DNA of 64,000 bases, from assembly GCA_900540735.1 (NCBI GenBank), contig UQHB01000004.1, forward strand, positions 1 through 64,000, in the 5' to 3' direction. The notes under the pieces are model-generated. The model made no database searches. It was not told the DNA's origin and worked only from the letters and a program-made list of their open reading frames with translations. The number at the start of each line of letters is the position of its first letter. Positions within the stretch are counted from its first letter, which is position 1. Of the stretch, positions 33,821 through 41,771 are shown one piece after another. This stretch comes from an uncultured Megasphaera sp. GTDB taxonomy: Bacteria; Bacillota; Negativicutes; Veillonellales; Megasphaeraceae. Both the position numbers and the translations under genes were made by a program.

Positions 33821-35548
33821 ATGTTAGCTTCAAAATTGTATTGCCCTACGCTGCGTGATGACCCGGCAGAAGCAGATGTAGCAAGTCATAAGTATATGCT
33901 CAAAGCCGGCATGTTACGAAAAAATTCAGCAGGCTTTTATTCGTTCTTGCCCTTAGGTCGGCGCGTTGTCCTGAAAATCGAAAATATTGTTCGTGAAGAA
34001 ATGGATGCCACAGGGGCCCAAGAAATTATGATGCCCATTGTGCAGCCGTCTGAAATCTGGAAAGAATCGGGCCGCTGGGAAGTATACGGTCAGGAAATGT
34101 TCAAATTAAAAGACCGTCATGACAATGACTACTGCTTGGCACCGACACACGAAGAATTGATTACGACCTTAGTCCGCAATGAACTTCGGTCGTACAAACA
34201 GTTACCGGTTACGCTCTATCAGATACAGAATAAATATCGTGATGAAATCCGTCCTCGTTTTGGCTTGATGCGGAGCCGCGAATTTGTCATGAAAGACGGC
34301 TACTCTTTCGATGTCGATAGAGAAGGCATGATTAAGAGTTACGATACGATGTACAAAGCATACGAAAAAATCTTTGACCGTTGCGGCCTTAACTATCGTC
34401 CTGTTCTGGCTGATTCCGGTCAGATTGGCGGTAACTACAGCCATGAATTCATGGCCCTTGCTAATTCTGGCGAAGCTGATGTCGTCATTTGTACAGAATG
34501 CGGCTTTGCAGCAAACGTCGAAAAAGCAACGCCAAAGAAATTGGACGCACCAGCTGAACCGTTACAAGACATGGAACTCATCGAAACACCGCATTGCGCA
34601 ACTATCGATGATTTAGTGAAATTTGCTAACGTTCCTATTGAAAAGACCATCAAAGCCGTTGCTTTCGATATTGACGGCAAACTCGTCCTCTGCATGGTAC
34701 GCGGCGACCACGAAGTCAACGATGTAGCTGTGCAGAATATTGTCGGCGGTAACGACGTTGAACCGGCTAGCGATGAATTAATGACGAAATACGGCCTCGC
34801 TCCTGGCTACATGAGCCCGCTCAATGCAAAAGCGCAAGACGAACACTTTACAATCATCGTCGATGAAACGGCTATGGGCGTATATAACGGCATTACTGGT
34901 GCAAATAAACCAGGCTACCATTATAAAAACGTTACGCCGTCTCGTGATTTCAAAGACGTAACAGTCGCTACGATTCGCCTCATTACAGAACATGACTGCT
35001 GCCCAGAATGCGGTGCTGCTGTCAAACTGACCCAAGGCATTGAAGTCGGTCAGGTCTTTGGCCTGGGCACAAAATATTCCGAAGCTCTCCATGCGACATT
35101 CCTCGACAAAAACGGTAAAGCCCAGCCTTTCGTCATGGGCTGCTATGGTGTTGGCGTAACGCGGACCATGGCTGCAGCGATTGAACAGTTCCACGATGAT
35201 AAAGGTATCATGTGGCCTGTTGCTATTGCACCGTACGAAGTCGCTGTCATTCCTATTAATACGCGTGATGAAGAACTGGTCAACTACGCGATGACCATTT
35301 ACAATGACCTTTCGAAAGACTCGAAAGAAATCATCTTAGATGATCGTAACGAACGAGCTGGCGTTAAATTTAACGATGCTGACTTAATCGGCTATCCTAT
35401 TCAAGTCGTCATCGGTAAAGCTACGAAAAACGACCAAACTGTAGAAATCAAAGTCCGTCGTACAGGCGATGTAGAAGTCGTCCCTGTCGATAAAGCTGTT
35501 GCACGAGTCCACGAAATCTTAGCAGACCTTCGCGCTAAAAACATGTAA
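33821..35548 (+). CDS. proS: Prolyl-tRNA synthetase, bacterial type with editing domain
   Basis: A 575-residue class II ProRS. Motif 1 (GFYSFLPLGRRVVLKIENIV), motif 2 (QIQNKYRDEIRPRFGLMRSREF) and motif 3 (CYGVGVTRTMAAAIEQ) are clear, with an inserted YbaK-type editing domain (about 225-400, EKTIKAVAFDIDGKLVLCMVRGDHEV) and a C-terminal anticodon-binding domain. It has its own promoter but follows the proline racemase directly; synthetase-linked prd loci may balance proline use in protein synthesis and in fermentation (inference). Confidence 0.96.
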   Translation: MLASKLYCPTLRDDPAEADVASHKYMLKAGMLRKNSAGFYSFLPLGRRVVLKIENIVREEMDATGAQEIMMPIVQPSEIWKESGRWEVYGQEMFKLKDRHDNDYCLAPTHEELITTLVRNELRSYKQLPVTLYQIQNKYRDEIRPRFGLMRSREFVMKDGYSFDVDREGMIKSYDTMYKAYEKIFDRCGLNYRPVLADSGQIGGNYSHEFMALANSGEADVVICTECGFAANVEKATPKKLDAPAEPLQDMELIETPHCATIDDLVKFANVPIEKTIKAVAFDIDGKLVLCMVRGDHEVNDVAVQNIVGGNDVEPASDELMTKYGLAPGYMSPLNAKAQDEHFTIIVDETAMGVYNGITGANKPGYHYKNVTPSRDFKDVTVATIRLITEHDCCPECGAAVKLTQGIEVGQVFGLGTKYSEALHATFLDKNGKAQPFVMGCYGVGVTRTMAAAIEQFHDDKGIMWPVAIAPYEVAVIPINTRDEELVNYAMTIYNDLSKDSKEIILDDRNERAGVKFNDADLIGYPIQVVIGKATKNDQTVEIKVRRTGDVEVVPVDKAVARVHEILADLRAKNM

Positions 35549-35562
35549 TATATACAGACAAG

Positions 35563-35598
35563 AAAAAGGCTACTACCAACAAGGTAATAGCCTTTTTT
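35563..35598. terminator. Bidirectional terminator
   Basis: AAAAAGGCTACTACC and GGTAATAGCCTTTTTT form a stem around AACAA between the convergent proS and transferase genes; one G-U pair. Confidence 0.85.
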
Positions 35599-35608
35599 GT
35601 ATGTTACA

Positions 35609-37453
35609 CTAATAGTCTTTGTCTTCTAAGAGGCTTGTCTGGCCAAAGCGCGTGACTAAGTCTTTCCGTTCCATTTTCCACTTCGACGACGCAATGCTGT
35701 ACGTCGGGTCGTAGTTTGGCGACTGCATGTTTAAAATACCGCAAATAAATTCGTATTCTAAGTCGTTTGTAAAGTATTTATCTTTATTCGCTTTCACGGC
35801 CTGGACGACTTCAGGATTACGTTCTTGGTATTCTGGCGATAAATAGGCAAACATAGGAATTCGGAGGACTGTAAAGCTGGCTCCGTCAGGACGACGGCCT
35901 ACAGACGGGTCGCTGCCATGATCCGAGAAGTAAATCATCGCATCTAAGTGAAGATTTTGCTTTGCATAATCATAGACCTGCGATAAGAACCAGTCTGTGT
36001 ACAAGACTGTATTATCGAAATCTTTTTCTTGATTGACTGTGTCGTCATTAAACTTCTGGAACTCATCAGGATAGCGGTTGCGGTACTCAATATGGCTGCC
36101 CATGATGTGGAGGACGACGAAGTTCTTTTCGTTTGGATTGACTTTTTTCAAGAATTGGAGCAAGGCCCCGTCATACGTCGATTCTTTTAAATCTTGGTCC
36201 ACCCATTCCGATACATCTGCTGTATGGGCGACGAGACTAATGGGCGTGTCAGCAACGCCTACAGAGCCTTGGTTACTGAACCAATAGGTCTTATAGCCGG
36301 CCTTTTTCGCCATATCAATGATGGAAATCGATTGGTTGAACTCTTTATTGTTATAGAAATTCGATTCCGTTAAGGCGTGCTCTAAGACAGGCACGGTGTA
36401 CCAAACGCAAGAGTAAGCATTCGTGAAGAGTGTGAAGTCAGGATTTTCCTTCATCGACGTCAGCCACGGCGTATTTTGTACGTGGTTTGGGTTGTAGGCG
36501 TTCATCAACGTACGCGTTTCGGACTCGCCAATGACGACGATGACCGTGTTCGGATAATTTGCCGGATTTAACTGGATAGCCTGGAGGTTGTTGAATTTCT
36601 CTGTGTGGTTCTGAGCATACAACGCAGAACGCTGCATGTAATCCCGTGTGTCTAAGAACGTCCGAATCGGGAAGGCATCGGGCAAAATGGCATCGCCTAA
36701 GGCATAGGCCGAAGGCATGATAACCAGGAGCGACAAGAGGGGCAACAATTTGCGATATACTGGCGTCGTCGGCAAGCCTTTTTGGAAATGATTAATCGCA
36801 AATAATCCGGCTAAGACGATGACTACGAAGGCCGCAATAGCCGCTACCTTGGCTGTACCGAGAGAACCGAAGAACTCCCACGTTTCCGCTGGGCCAGTCT
36901 GAACGATGAGCAGTGCTCCAGATGTTGTAATCGACGATTGATATAAGAAGAAGTATACCCACTGCAAGGCAATGATGAAGAACGCTGCAAACTGGGCAAT
37001 CGTCATGATGAATGAACGGAGCAAGGACGGTAAAAACTGCCGCAAAATCATGTTCAAACAAAAGAGAATAGAAAATGCATACAAGCCTACATATATATCA
37101 TATACGTTGTTTAAGTAAATCGTGTTTTTCGTCATTAATGTTATATATGTAAGATAGGGCCCTGTAATAATCCAGCCGAGGCCTACAATGGCTGGCGGCA
37201 CAATGGCCGACCAACTTAGCTTGTGCCAATATAAGGCGAGCGAGACGACGACCGAGAGGACTGAGGGCATTAAGCCGTACGTCATGTTCATGACATTGTC
37301 CGGTCCCATGCCGAGGGAAAACAAAAACTGCCACTGCATGCACAGTGCGTAGAGAATTAGATAGAGACAGATGAACGAAAAAATCTGCCGTTTGTGTGCA
37401 AGTATCTTCTGGAGCAACGGATGTTGCAGAAGTGGGGGAGTTAAGTTAGACAT
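35609..37453 (-). CDS. EptA-like phosphoethanolamine transferase (sulfatase fold)
   Basis: A 614-residue inner-membrane protein with about six N-terminal membrane segments (to residue 265) and a periplasmic sulfatase-fold domain. VVIGESETRTLMNAYNP holds the metal-binding Glu and the catalytic Thr position; TNAYSC, HIMGSHIEY and FSDHGSDP complete the metal site. The family includes EptA/CptA transferases and LtaS; the domain arrangement fits transfer of a phospho-alcohol to lipopolysaccharide or another envelope glycan, consistent with a diderm cell. Substrate is not fixed by sequence. Confidence 0.8.
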   Translation of the reverse strand: MSNLTPPLLQHPLLQKILAHKRQIFSFICLYLILYALCMQWQFLFSLGMGPDNVMNMTYGLMPSVLSVVVSLALYWHKLSWSAIVPPAIVGLGWIITGPYLTYITLMTKNTIYLNNVYDIYVGLYAFSILFCLNMILRQFLPSLLRSFIMTIAQFAAFFIIALQWVYFFLYQSSITTSGALLIVQTGPAETWEFFGSLGTAKVAAIAAFVVIVLAGLFAINHFQKGLPTTPVYRKLLPLLSLLVIMPSAYALGDAILPDAFPIRTFLDTRDYMQRSALYAQNHTEKFNNLQAIQLNPANYPNTVIVVIGESETRTLMNAYNPNHVQNTPWLTSMKENPDFTLFTNAYSCVWYTVPVLEHALTESNFYNNKEFNQSISIIDMAKKAGYKTYWFSNQGSVGVADTPISLVAHTADVSEWVDQDLKESTYDGALLQFLKKVNPNEKNFVVLHIMGSHIEYRNRYPDEFQKFNDDTVNQEKDFDNTVLYTDWFLSQVYDYAKQNLHLDAMIYFSDHGSDPSVGRRPDGASFTVLRIPMFAYLSPEYQERNPEVVQAVKANKDKYFTNDLEYEFICGILNMQSPNYDPTYSIASSKWKMERKDLVTRFGQTSLLEDKDY

Positions 37454-37611
37454 TGAATGTAACCTTCCTGTAAAGAGAATGTAAATACTTGTGTACCGCC
37501 AATATTATACATCAAACAGGGCAGATTACCTAGAGAAAAATTGTCACTATCAAGGATTTTACATTGGCCGAAAAAAAGTTGAAAAAAATCGAAAAAAGTT
37601 TGAAAAAGTAC

Positions 37612-37640
37612 TTGCCAAACTCCAAACTTCGTGGTATTAT
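37612..37640 (+). promoter_or_regulatory. Promoter of the tRNA-Asp-Phe-Leu cluster
   Basis: TTGCCA (37612-37617), 17 bases, TATTAT (37635-37640). An A-rich stretch with repeated GAAAAAA tracts (37570-37610) lies just upstream, like an UP element. Confidence 0.7.
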
Positions 37641-37691
37641 ATTTCTTGTTCGAGGCACTGAGAAATCCTTGAACGAGGAAATATGAGAAAT

Positions 37692-37768
37692 GGCCCCGTG
37701 GTGTAGCGGTTTAACATGTCGCCCTGTCACGGCGAAGATCGTCAGTTCAAATCTGATCGGGGTCGCCA
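37692..37768 (+). tRNA. tRNA-Asp (GTC)
   Basis: Seventy-seven bases with encoded CCA; acceptor GGCCCCG pairs with CGGGGTC (one G-U), anticodon loop CTGTCAC gives GTC. First of three tRNAs in one transcript. Confidence 0.97.
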
Positions 37769-37773
37769 TATTT

Positions 37774-37849
37774 GGTCAGGTAGCTCAGTCGGTAGAGCAG
37801 GGGACTGAAAATCCCCGTGTCGGCGGTTCAATTCCGTCCCTGAGCACCA
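37774..37849 (+). tRNA. tRNA-Phe (GAA)
   Basis: Seventy-six bases with encoded CCA; anticodon stem GGGGA with loop CTGAAAA gives GAA, T loop TTCAATT. The acceptor GGTCAGG against CCTGAGC leaves a G2-G71 mismatch; the other arms are regular. Confidence 0.93.
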
Positions 37850-37871
37850 AAAAATTCAATACTTTATACAT

Positions 37872-37957
37872 GCGGTCGTGGCGGAATGGCAGACGCGCTA
37901 CTTTGAGGGGGTAGTGAACGCAAGTTCGTGCTGGTTCAAGTCCAGTCGACCGCACCA
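37872..37957 (+). tRNA. tRNA-Leu (GAG)
   Basis: Eighty-six bases with encoded CCA and a long variable arm (GTGAACGCAAGTTCGT). Acceptor GCGGTCG pairs with CGACCGC; the loop TTGAGGG gives anticodon GAG. Confidence 0.96.
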
Positions 37958-37962
37958 AGATT

Positions 37963-37998
37963 GAGAAGGCTCTATACAGAAATGTATAGAGCCTTCTC
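37963..37998 (+). terminator. Terminator of the tRNA cluster
   Basis: A perfect 16-base-pair stem (37963-37978 with 37983-37998) around GAAA, followed by TTTGTATTT. Confidence 0.9.
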
Positions 37999-38001
37999 TT
38001 T

Positions 38002-38509
38002 GTATTTGTGATGCTATAATCCTACGCAAGCTGTCATTTTTGGTTCGCAATCCTATTTATGTACTAGTTATTTCTTCAGTTTCATCTCAGAAAAGGGAAA
38101 TAAAATGAAAATTTCAAAATTTTAGCGAAAAAGGAAACTTAATATTCTAACGAAAATACGCGAAAAAAGTTAGTTTTAATATATAATAAAATAGAATATG
38201 GAAATATTCTATTTACCTATGATAAAAGTGCAATGGCCATTTAAGGAAATTGTAATCAATAACCTATGTTAAAACAGTAATAATAGTCTGTATATCACGT
38301 AAAAAGAACGGAATTTGATAGTAAATAAGATGTTTACAATCTAATTATAAAGGATAAACAAGAGAACGTGAATTATATCACTAAATTATTAAAATAAACC
38401 TTATGCAATACAAATAGAGGTCAAAATTGTAGTTTTACGGTATAATTTTTAATATGAAGAAACGTATTTTTAATTTATTATTATATTTTTTTTAGAAAGT
38501 TGGTGCTCA
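38002..38509. other. AT-rich gap before the IS200-like gene
   Basis: About 500 bases without a convincing gene. A perfect ten-base-pair hairpin AATAGAATAT-GGAA-ATATTCTATT lies at 38190-38213, and a TATAAT at 38441-38446 may be the -10 box of the next gene. The AT content is clearly higher than in the flanking genes, as at the edge of a mobile element. Confidence 0.4.
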
Positions 38510-39124
38510 ATGAACATCAAAAAACGTTATACTGGAGGAACTACATGGGAGTTATGGAAATCTAACCCGTACATGCGATTCATTACTATTTCAACGTATG
38601 ATTTACAAACAACATTAGGCCGGATTCGTTGGAATGGAGACAAAAACATGTGGTATCCCTCGCCATGGGGAGAGGCCGTGATGGATGTTTTAGAAGACAT
38701 TCATCAGTTGCAAGGTACGGTCATCGTAGAAGCACATTCTGTTATGCCTAACCATGTGCATTTATTGACGCATTTCCGCATACAGAGTCCGCAAGTTGTA
38801 CATAGTTTTGTAGATTTCTGTAAGAAAGCCTTTGCACGGGAAATGATGCGGCGCAGGCCGACGACCCAGACGATTTGGGAGAAGGCTTTTTATTTTAATA
38901 ATGTACAGACTAGGTTAACCCAATCGGCGTATTGCCAAGCATTGCAGGAACATCATCAGACCTGGAAGTACGATACGCTGTATCGGCCATATAAAGATCC
39001 ATTTGATCCTAATCCTCTAGTAGAAGTGAATCACGGGTTTAGAAATGTCTTTGGGACACCGACGAAAGGAATAGGCAACCCTTCAAGAGATGTAGAAATC
39101 GAACCGACAGCAGATGATGAATAA
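38510..39124 (+). mobile_element. IS200-like/REP-associated transposase-like (Y1-HUH) gene
   Basis: A 204-residue protein of the transposase IS200-like superfamily, closest in feel to the REP-associated (RAYT) branch. VEAHSVMPNHVHLLTHF around residue 80 contains the HUH motif (H-V-H); the upstream RFITISTYD is the usual first strand. The catalytic Tyr should lie in the helix about SAYCQALQEHH, but the region is divergent and the tail (residues 160-204) is unusual. It is flanked on the left by an AT-rich gap with a perfect hairpin and on the right by a terminator. No second ORF or target duplication was found. Confidence 0.7.
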
Positions 39125-39143
39125 GTACACAGCATAACACGGA

Positions 39144-39173
39144 GCCCCCATGATATATTTCATGGGGGCCTTT
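39144..39173 (+). terminator. Terminator after the IS200-like gene
   Basis: GCCCCCATGA and TCATGGGGGC pair perfectly around TATATT, followed by CTTTACT. Weak T-run but strong stem; it may also serve the convergent lacI-type gene. Confidence 0.6.
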
Positions 39174-39183
39174 ACTATATACA

Positions 39184-40200
39184 TTATTTAGTTGGCGAAG
39201 ACTGAGCGATGATTTTGATACCGTCTACGTAGCGAACCGTTGGTGACGATTCTTTCTTTTCGATTAAATCGACGAGCAAATTGAGGCAATTTTCACCAAT
39301 TTCACCCATGGGAATATCGATACGCGATAAAGATGGAATAGAATAATCGTTGATTTCTGCCATATTTACACCGACCGTAAAGACTTCTGTGTCTTGCGGG
39401 ATGGATACGCCTAACTCATGGCACGCATAGAGCATACCGTGTGCTAAGACGTCAGAAATACAGAACATGGCTTTGGGCATAGCCTTGGCTGCATGAATTT
39501 CTTTGGTTTTTTCAATGGCACTAGACGAGTCTGTGCCGCAGAGCCAGACCTGTTCGTCCGGAATGGGATGACCTGCTGCAGCAAAGGCGTTGAGGAAGCC
39601 TTGCATCCATTGGCGCATAATGGGGAACGATTCGTCATGCGTGAGCACGCCCGCATCGTAAATGCCTTTAGCTAAGAAGTGCTGGGCTACGCTTTCACCG
39701 ACTTTATAGTTATCCATCGTGACGCTGCTGTATTTCTGTGATTCTCGGTTAAAGAGGACGACTGGACAGGAAATAGAGCTTTGTTCTAAGTATTCCATGT
39801 CTTTATTCGACATGTTAGCAATGATGATACCGTTGAAGAATTCGTTTTGTGTCGTTTCCATTTGTTTTTGTAAATGGTCGACTTTGTAGGGAACAACTGT
39901 TAAATGGACAACTTTCTTTTGTTGTATAATTTCTTTTTGAATCCCTAAGGTAATACGAGCCAAGTAATTAATACGGAAATCACTGGCCCAATAAAATGCA
40001 ATGGCGTAACTGTCTTTGGCAGCAGCTCGCAACTTTTTGGCCGACTGATTGGGCACGTAGTTGAGTTTGCGGGCAATCTGCTGAATGCGAACCTGCGTTT
40101 CTTTTGAAATTTTCCGTTCTTGACCTTTCCCATTCAGCACGATAGAAACAGTGGCAATGGACACGCCTGCTTCTCGTGCAATATCTTTAATGGTAGACAT
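39184..40200 (-). CDS. LacI-family transcriptional regulator
   Basis: A 338-residue LacI/GalR regulator: N-terminal HTH MSTIKDIAREAGVSIATVSI with the hinge helix (NQSAKKLRAAAK), then a periplasmic-binding-protein-like ligand domain. It is divergent from cobT across 150 bases, so it may control that gene or itself; no operator was recognised. Ligand unknown. A leftward TTGAAA, 17 bases, CAAAAT is a possible promoter. Confidence 0.9.
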   Translation of the reverse strand: MSTIKDIAREAGVSIATVSIVLNGKGQERKISKETQVRIQQIARKLNYVPNQSAKKLRAAAKDSYAIAFYWASDFRINYLARITLGIQKEIIQQKKVVHLTVVPYKVDHLQKQMETTQNEFFNGIIIANMSNKDMEYLEQSSISCPVVLFNRESQKYSSVTMDNYKVGESVAQHFLAKGIYDAGVLTHDESFPIMRQWMQGFLNAFAAAGHPIPDEQVWLCGTDSSSAIEKTKEIHAAKAMPKAMFCISDVLAHGMLYACHELGVSIPQDTEVFTVGVNMAEINDYSIPSLSRIDIPMGEIGENCLNLLVDLIEKKESSPTVRYVDGIKIIAQSSPTK

Positions 40201-40350
40201 TTAGCCACCTCCCTGAAGTATTGTTTTATTTTGACATAAAAACGGCGATTTTTCAAGACGTACTACGTATAATTCACGCGATTTCTGGCCTATACTAGGC
40301 GAGGGGCTGTGATTGTGGTACAATACAGTCACATCGTAAGGAGGACGGCT

Positions 40351-41388
40351 ATGACATACGAAGAAACGGTAGCTCATGTACTGCATAATTTAGCAAAACC
40401 ACCGGGCAGTTTAGGCTTATTAGAAGACCATGCGAAAAAGACCTTGTTAGCTTGGGGGAAGTTAGAGGAAACCTTTTCACCGAAGCATATTATTTTTGCT
40501 GCCGATAACGGCGTTGTCCGGTCAGGCGTAGTGGCGCAGCTCGCAGATATTACGTATATGCAGAGCAAGCATATGGTAGATGGTACGTCGGCAGTGACGT
40601 GCTTTTGCCGTTGCAATGGCATTCCCTATGAAGTCGTCGATGTCGGCATCGATAGTCCCGATAGTGTTGGCGTACACCGCAAGATTGCCCGTGGTACGAA
40701 GGATTTTGCTAAAGAACCGGCCATGTCTCTCCGGGAGTATAAAGCAGCTTTGGCAATCGGCGCAGAACGGGTGCATTTAGCAAAACGGGCTGGTCATAAT
40801 TTCCTTTCCTTTGGCGAAATGGGCATTGGCAATACGACGACATCCGCTGCAGTCCTCTCAGCCATTGCCCCTAAAGGGAGTACCTTCCTTGTAGGCTACG
40901 GCTCAGCAGCTAAGAATTACAAGCTATTACTTCATAAACGAGCCGTCGTGGAGGAGGCCCTCAACAGATATAGCAACAACATCCACTCTGCAGCAGATGC
41001 ACTGCGCTATGTAGGCGGCTTTGATTTAGTTGCCCTGTGCGGTGCCATGATGGCCTGTGCCGACCAGCATATGCCCTTTTATATAGATGGCTTTATTACG
41101 GCTGTGGCCTTGGCTTGTGCTGTCCAGTTAAAGCCTGCTGTTGCGGCTGTCGCCTTGCCGTCGCACGTGTCTCGTGAGTCGGGCATGGCTGTGGCCTTGC
41201 GGATGTGCGGCATTGATGAATACGACGTGCCGATTCACGGCAATATGTCCTTAGGTGAAGGTACAGGGGCCGTTTTAGTTACGGTATTATTGCGGTCTAT
41301 GCTCTATGCCGTGTGGCATATGGATACGCTTGATGGGATTAATCAGGCTGCAGCACTGCGGCATGAACAACGAAAGGATGAAACGTAA
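40351..41388 (+). CDS. cobT: Nicotinate-nucleotide-dimethylbenzimidazole phosphoribosyltransferase
   Basis: A 345-residue CobT, which activates the lower ligand base for cobalamin. LAKPPGSLGLLE, IFAADNGVVRSGV, GEMGIGNTTTSAAVLSA and the C-terminal GEGTGAVLV with the catalytic Glu are intact. The ATG at 40351 follows AAGGAGG; a longer frame from 40309 has no ribosome site. It is the only cobalamin gene in view; no B12 riboswitch precedes it. Its stop overlaps the next start (TAATG). Confidence 0.94.
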   Translation: MTYEETVAHVLHNLAKPPGSLGLLEDHAKKTLLAWGKLEETFSPKHIIFAADNGVVRSGVVAQLADITYMQSKHMVDGTSAVTCFCRCNGIPYEVVDVGIDSPDSVGVHRKIARGTKDFAKEPAMSLREYKAALAIGAERVHLAKRAGHNFLSFGEMGIGNTTTSAAVLSAIAPKGSTFLVGYGSAAKNYKLLLHKRAVVEEALNRYSNNIHSAADALRYVGGFDLVALCGAMMACADQHMPFYIDGFITAVALACAVQLKPAVAAVALPSHVSRESGMAVALRMCGIDEYDVPIHGNMSLGEGTGAVLVTVLLRSMLYAVWHMDTLDGINQAAALRHEQRKDET

Positions 41389-41585
41389 TGGATGAAAAGA
41401 CGAGAGCTGAAGCGGTCGCCATTTTTCACCGCCTAGGCCTGCGTGAAGACGAAGCGATTGAGCTCTTTTATAAACGGACGATTGCCGCCGGAAAGATGCC
41501 TTTTACTTCGGCTCAAGAGAACGAAAAAAAGAGTGTCAAAAAGACGCGGATGAATACACGATTTGCGGAATGGGATGCCTTTTGA
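41388..41585 (+). CDS. Orphan RelB/DinJ-like antitoxin
   Basis: A 65-residue protein whose core, RAEAVAIFHRLGLREDEAIE then LFYKRTIAAGKMPF, matches the helix-turn-helix part of RelB/DinJ antitoxins (usual pattern A-x-x-x-x-x-x-L-G-L-x-x-x-x-A-I-x-x-F-L). The N-terminal beta strand that makes the ribbon-helix-helix DNA-binding element is short. No RelE/YafQ toxin follows; a tRNA-Arg begins 52 bases on. It is coupled to cobT by a TAATG overlap. It may be an orphan antitoxin or a co-opted regulator. Confidence 0.55.
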   Translation: MDEKTRAEAVAIFHRLGLREDEAIELFYKRTIAAGKMPFTSAQENEKKSVKKTRMNTRFAEWDAF

Positions 41586-41637
41586 TTCTTTCTTTTTTAC
41601 ATAAATTATGATATTATTATTTAGTATTAAATCATGT

Positions 41638-41714
41638 GCGCTCATAGCTCAGCTGGATAGAGCAGCAGTTTCCTAAACTGCGTGTCGGATGTTCGAGTCA
41701 TCTTGGGCGCACCA
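41638..41714 (+). tRNA. tRNA-Arg (CCT)
   Basis: Seventy-seven bases with encoded CCA; acceptor GCGCTCA pairs with TGGGCGC, loop TTCCTAA gives anticodon CCT. A T-run follows the 3' end. Confidence 0.96.
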
Positions 41715-41771
41715 TTTTTTTATACCAATTTACTGTCATACAGTTTCTATAGAAAGAAGGCTGGTCGCGAA

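Noticed and set aside
38454..38495. Thirteen-codon ORF (MKKRIFNLLLYFF) before the IS200-like gene
   Set aside because: No ribosome site and located in very AT-rich sequence; most likely chance.
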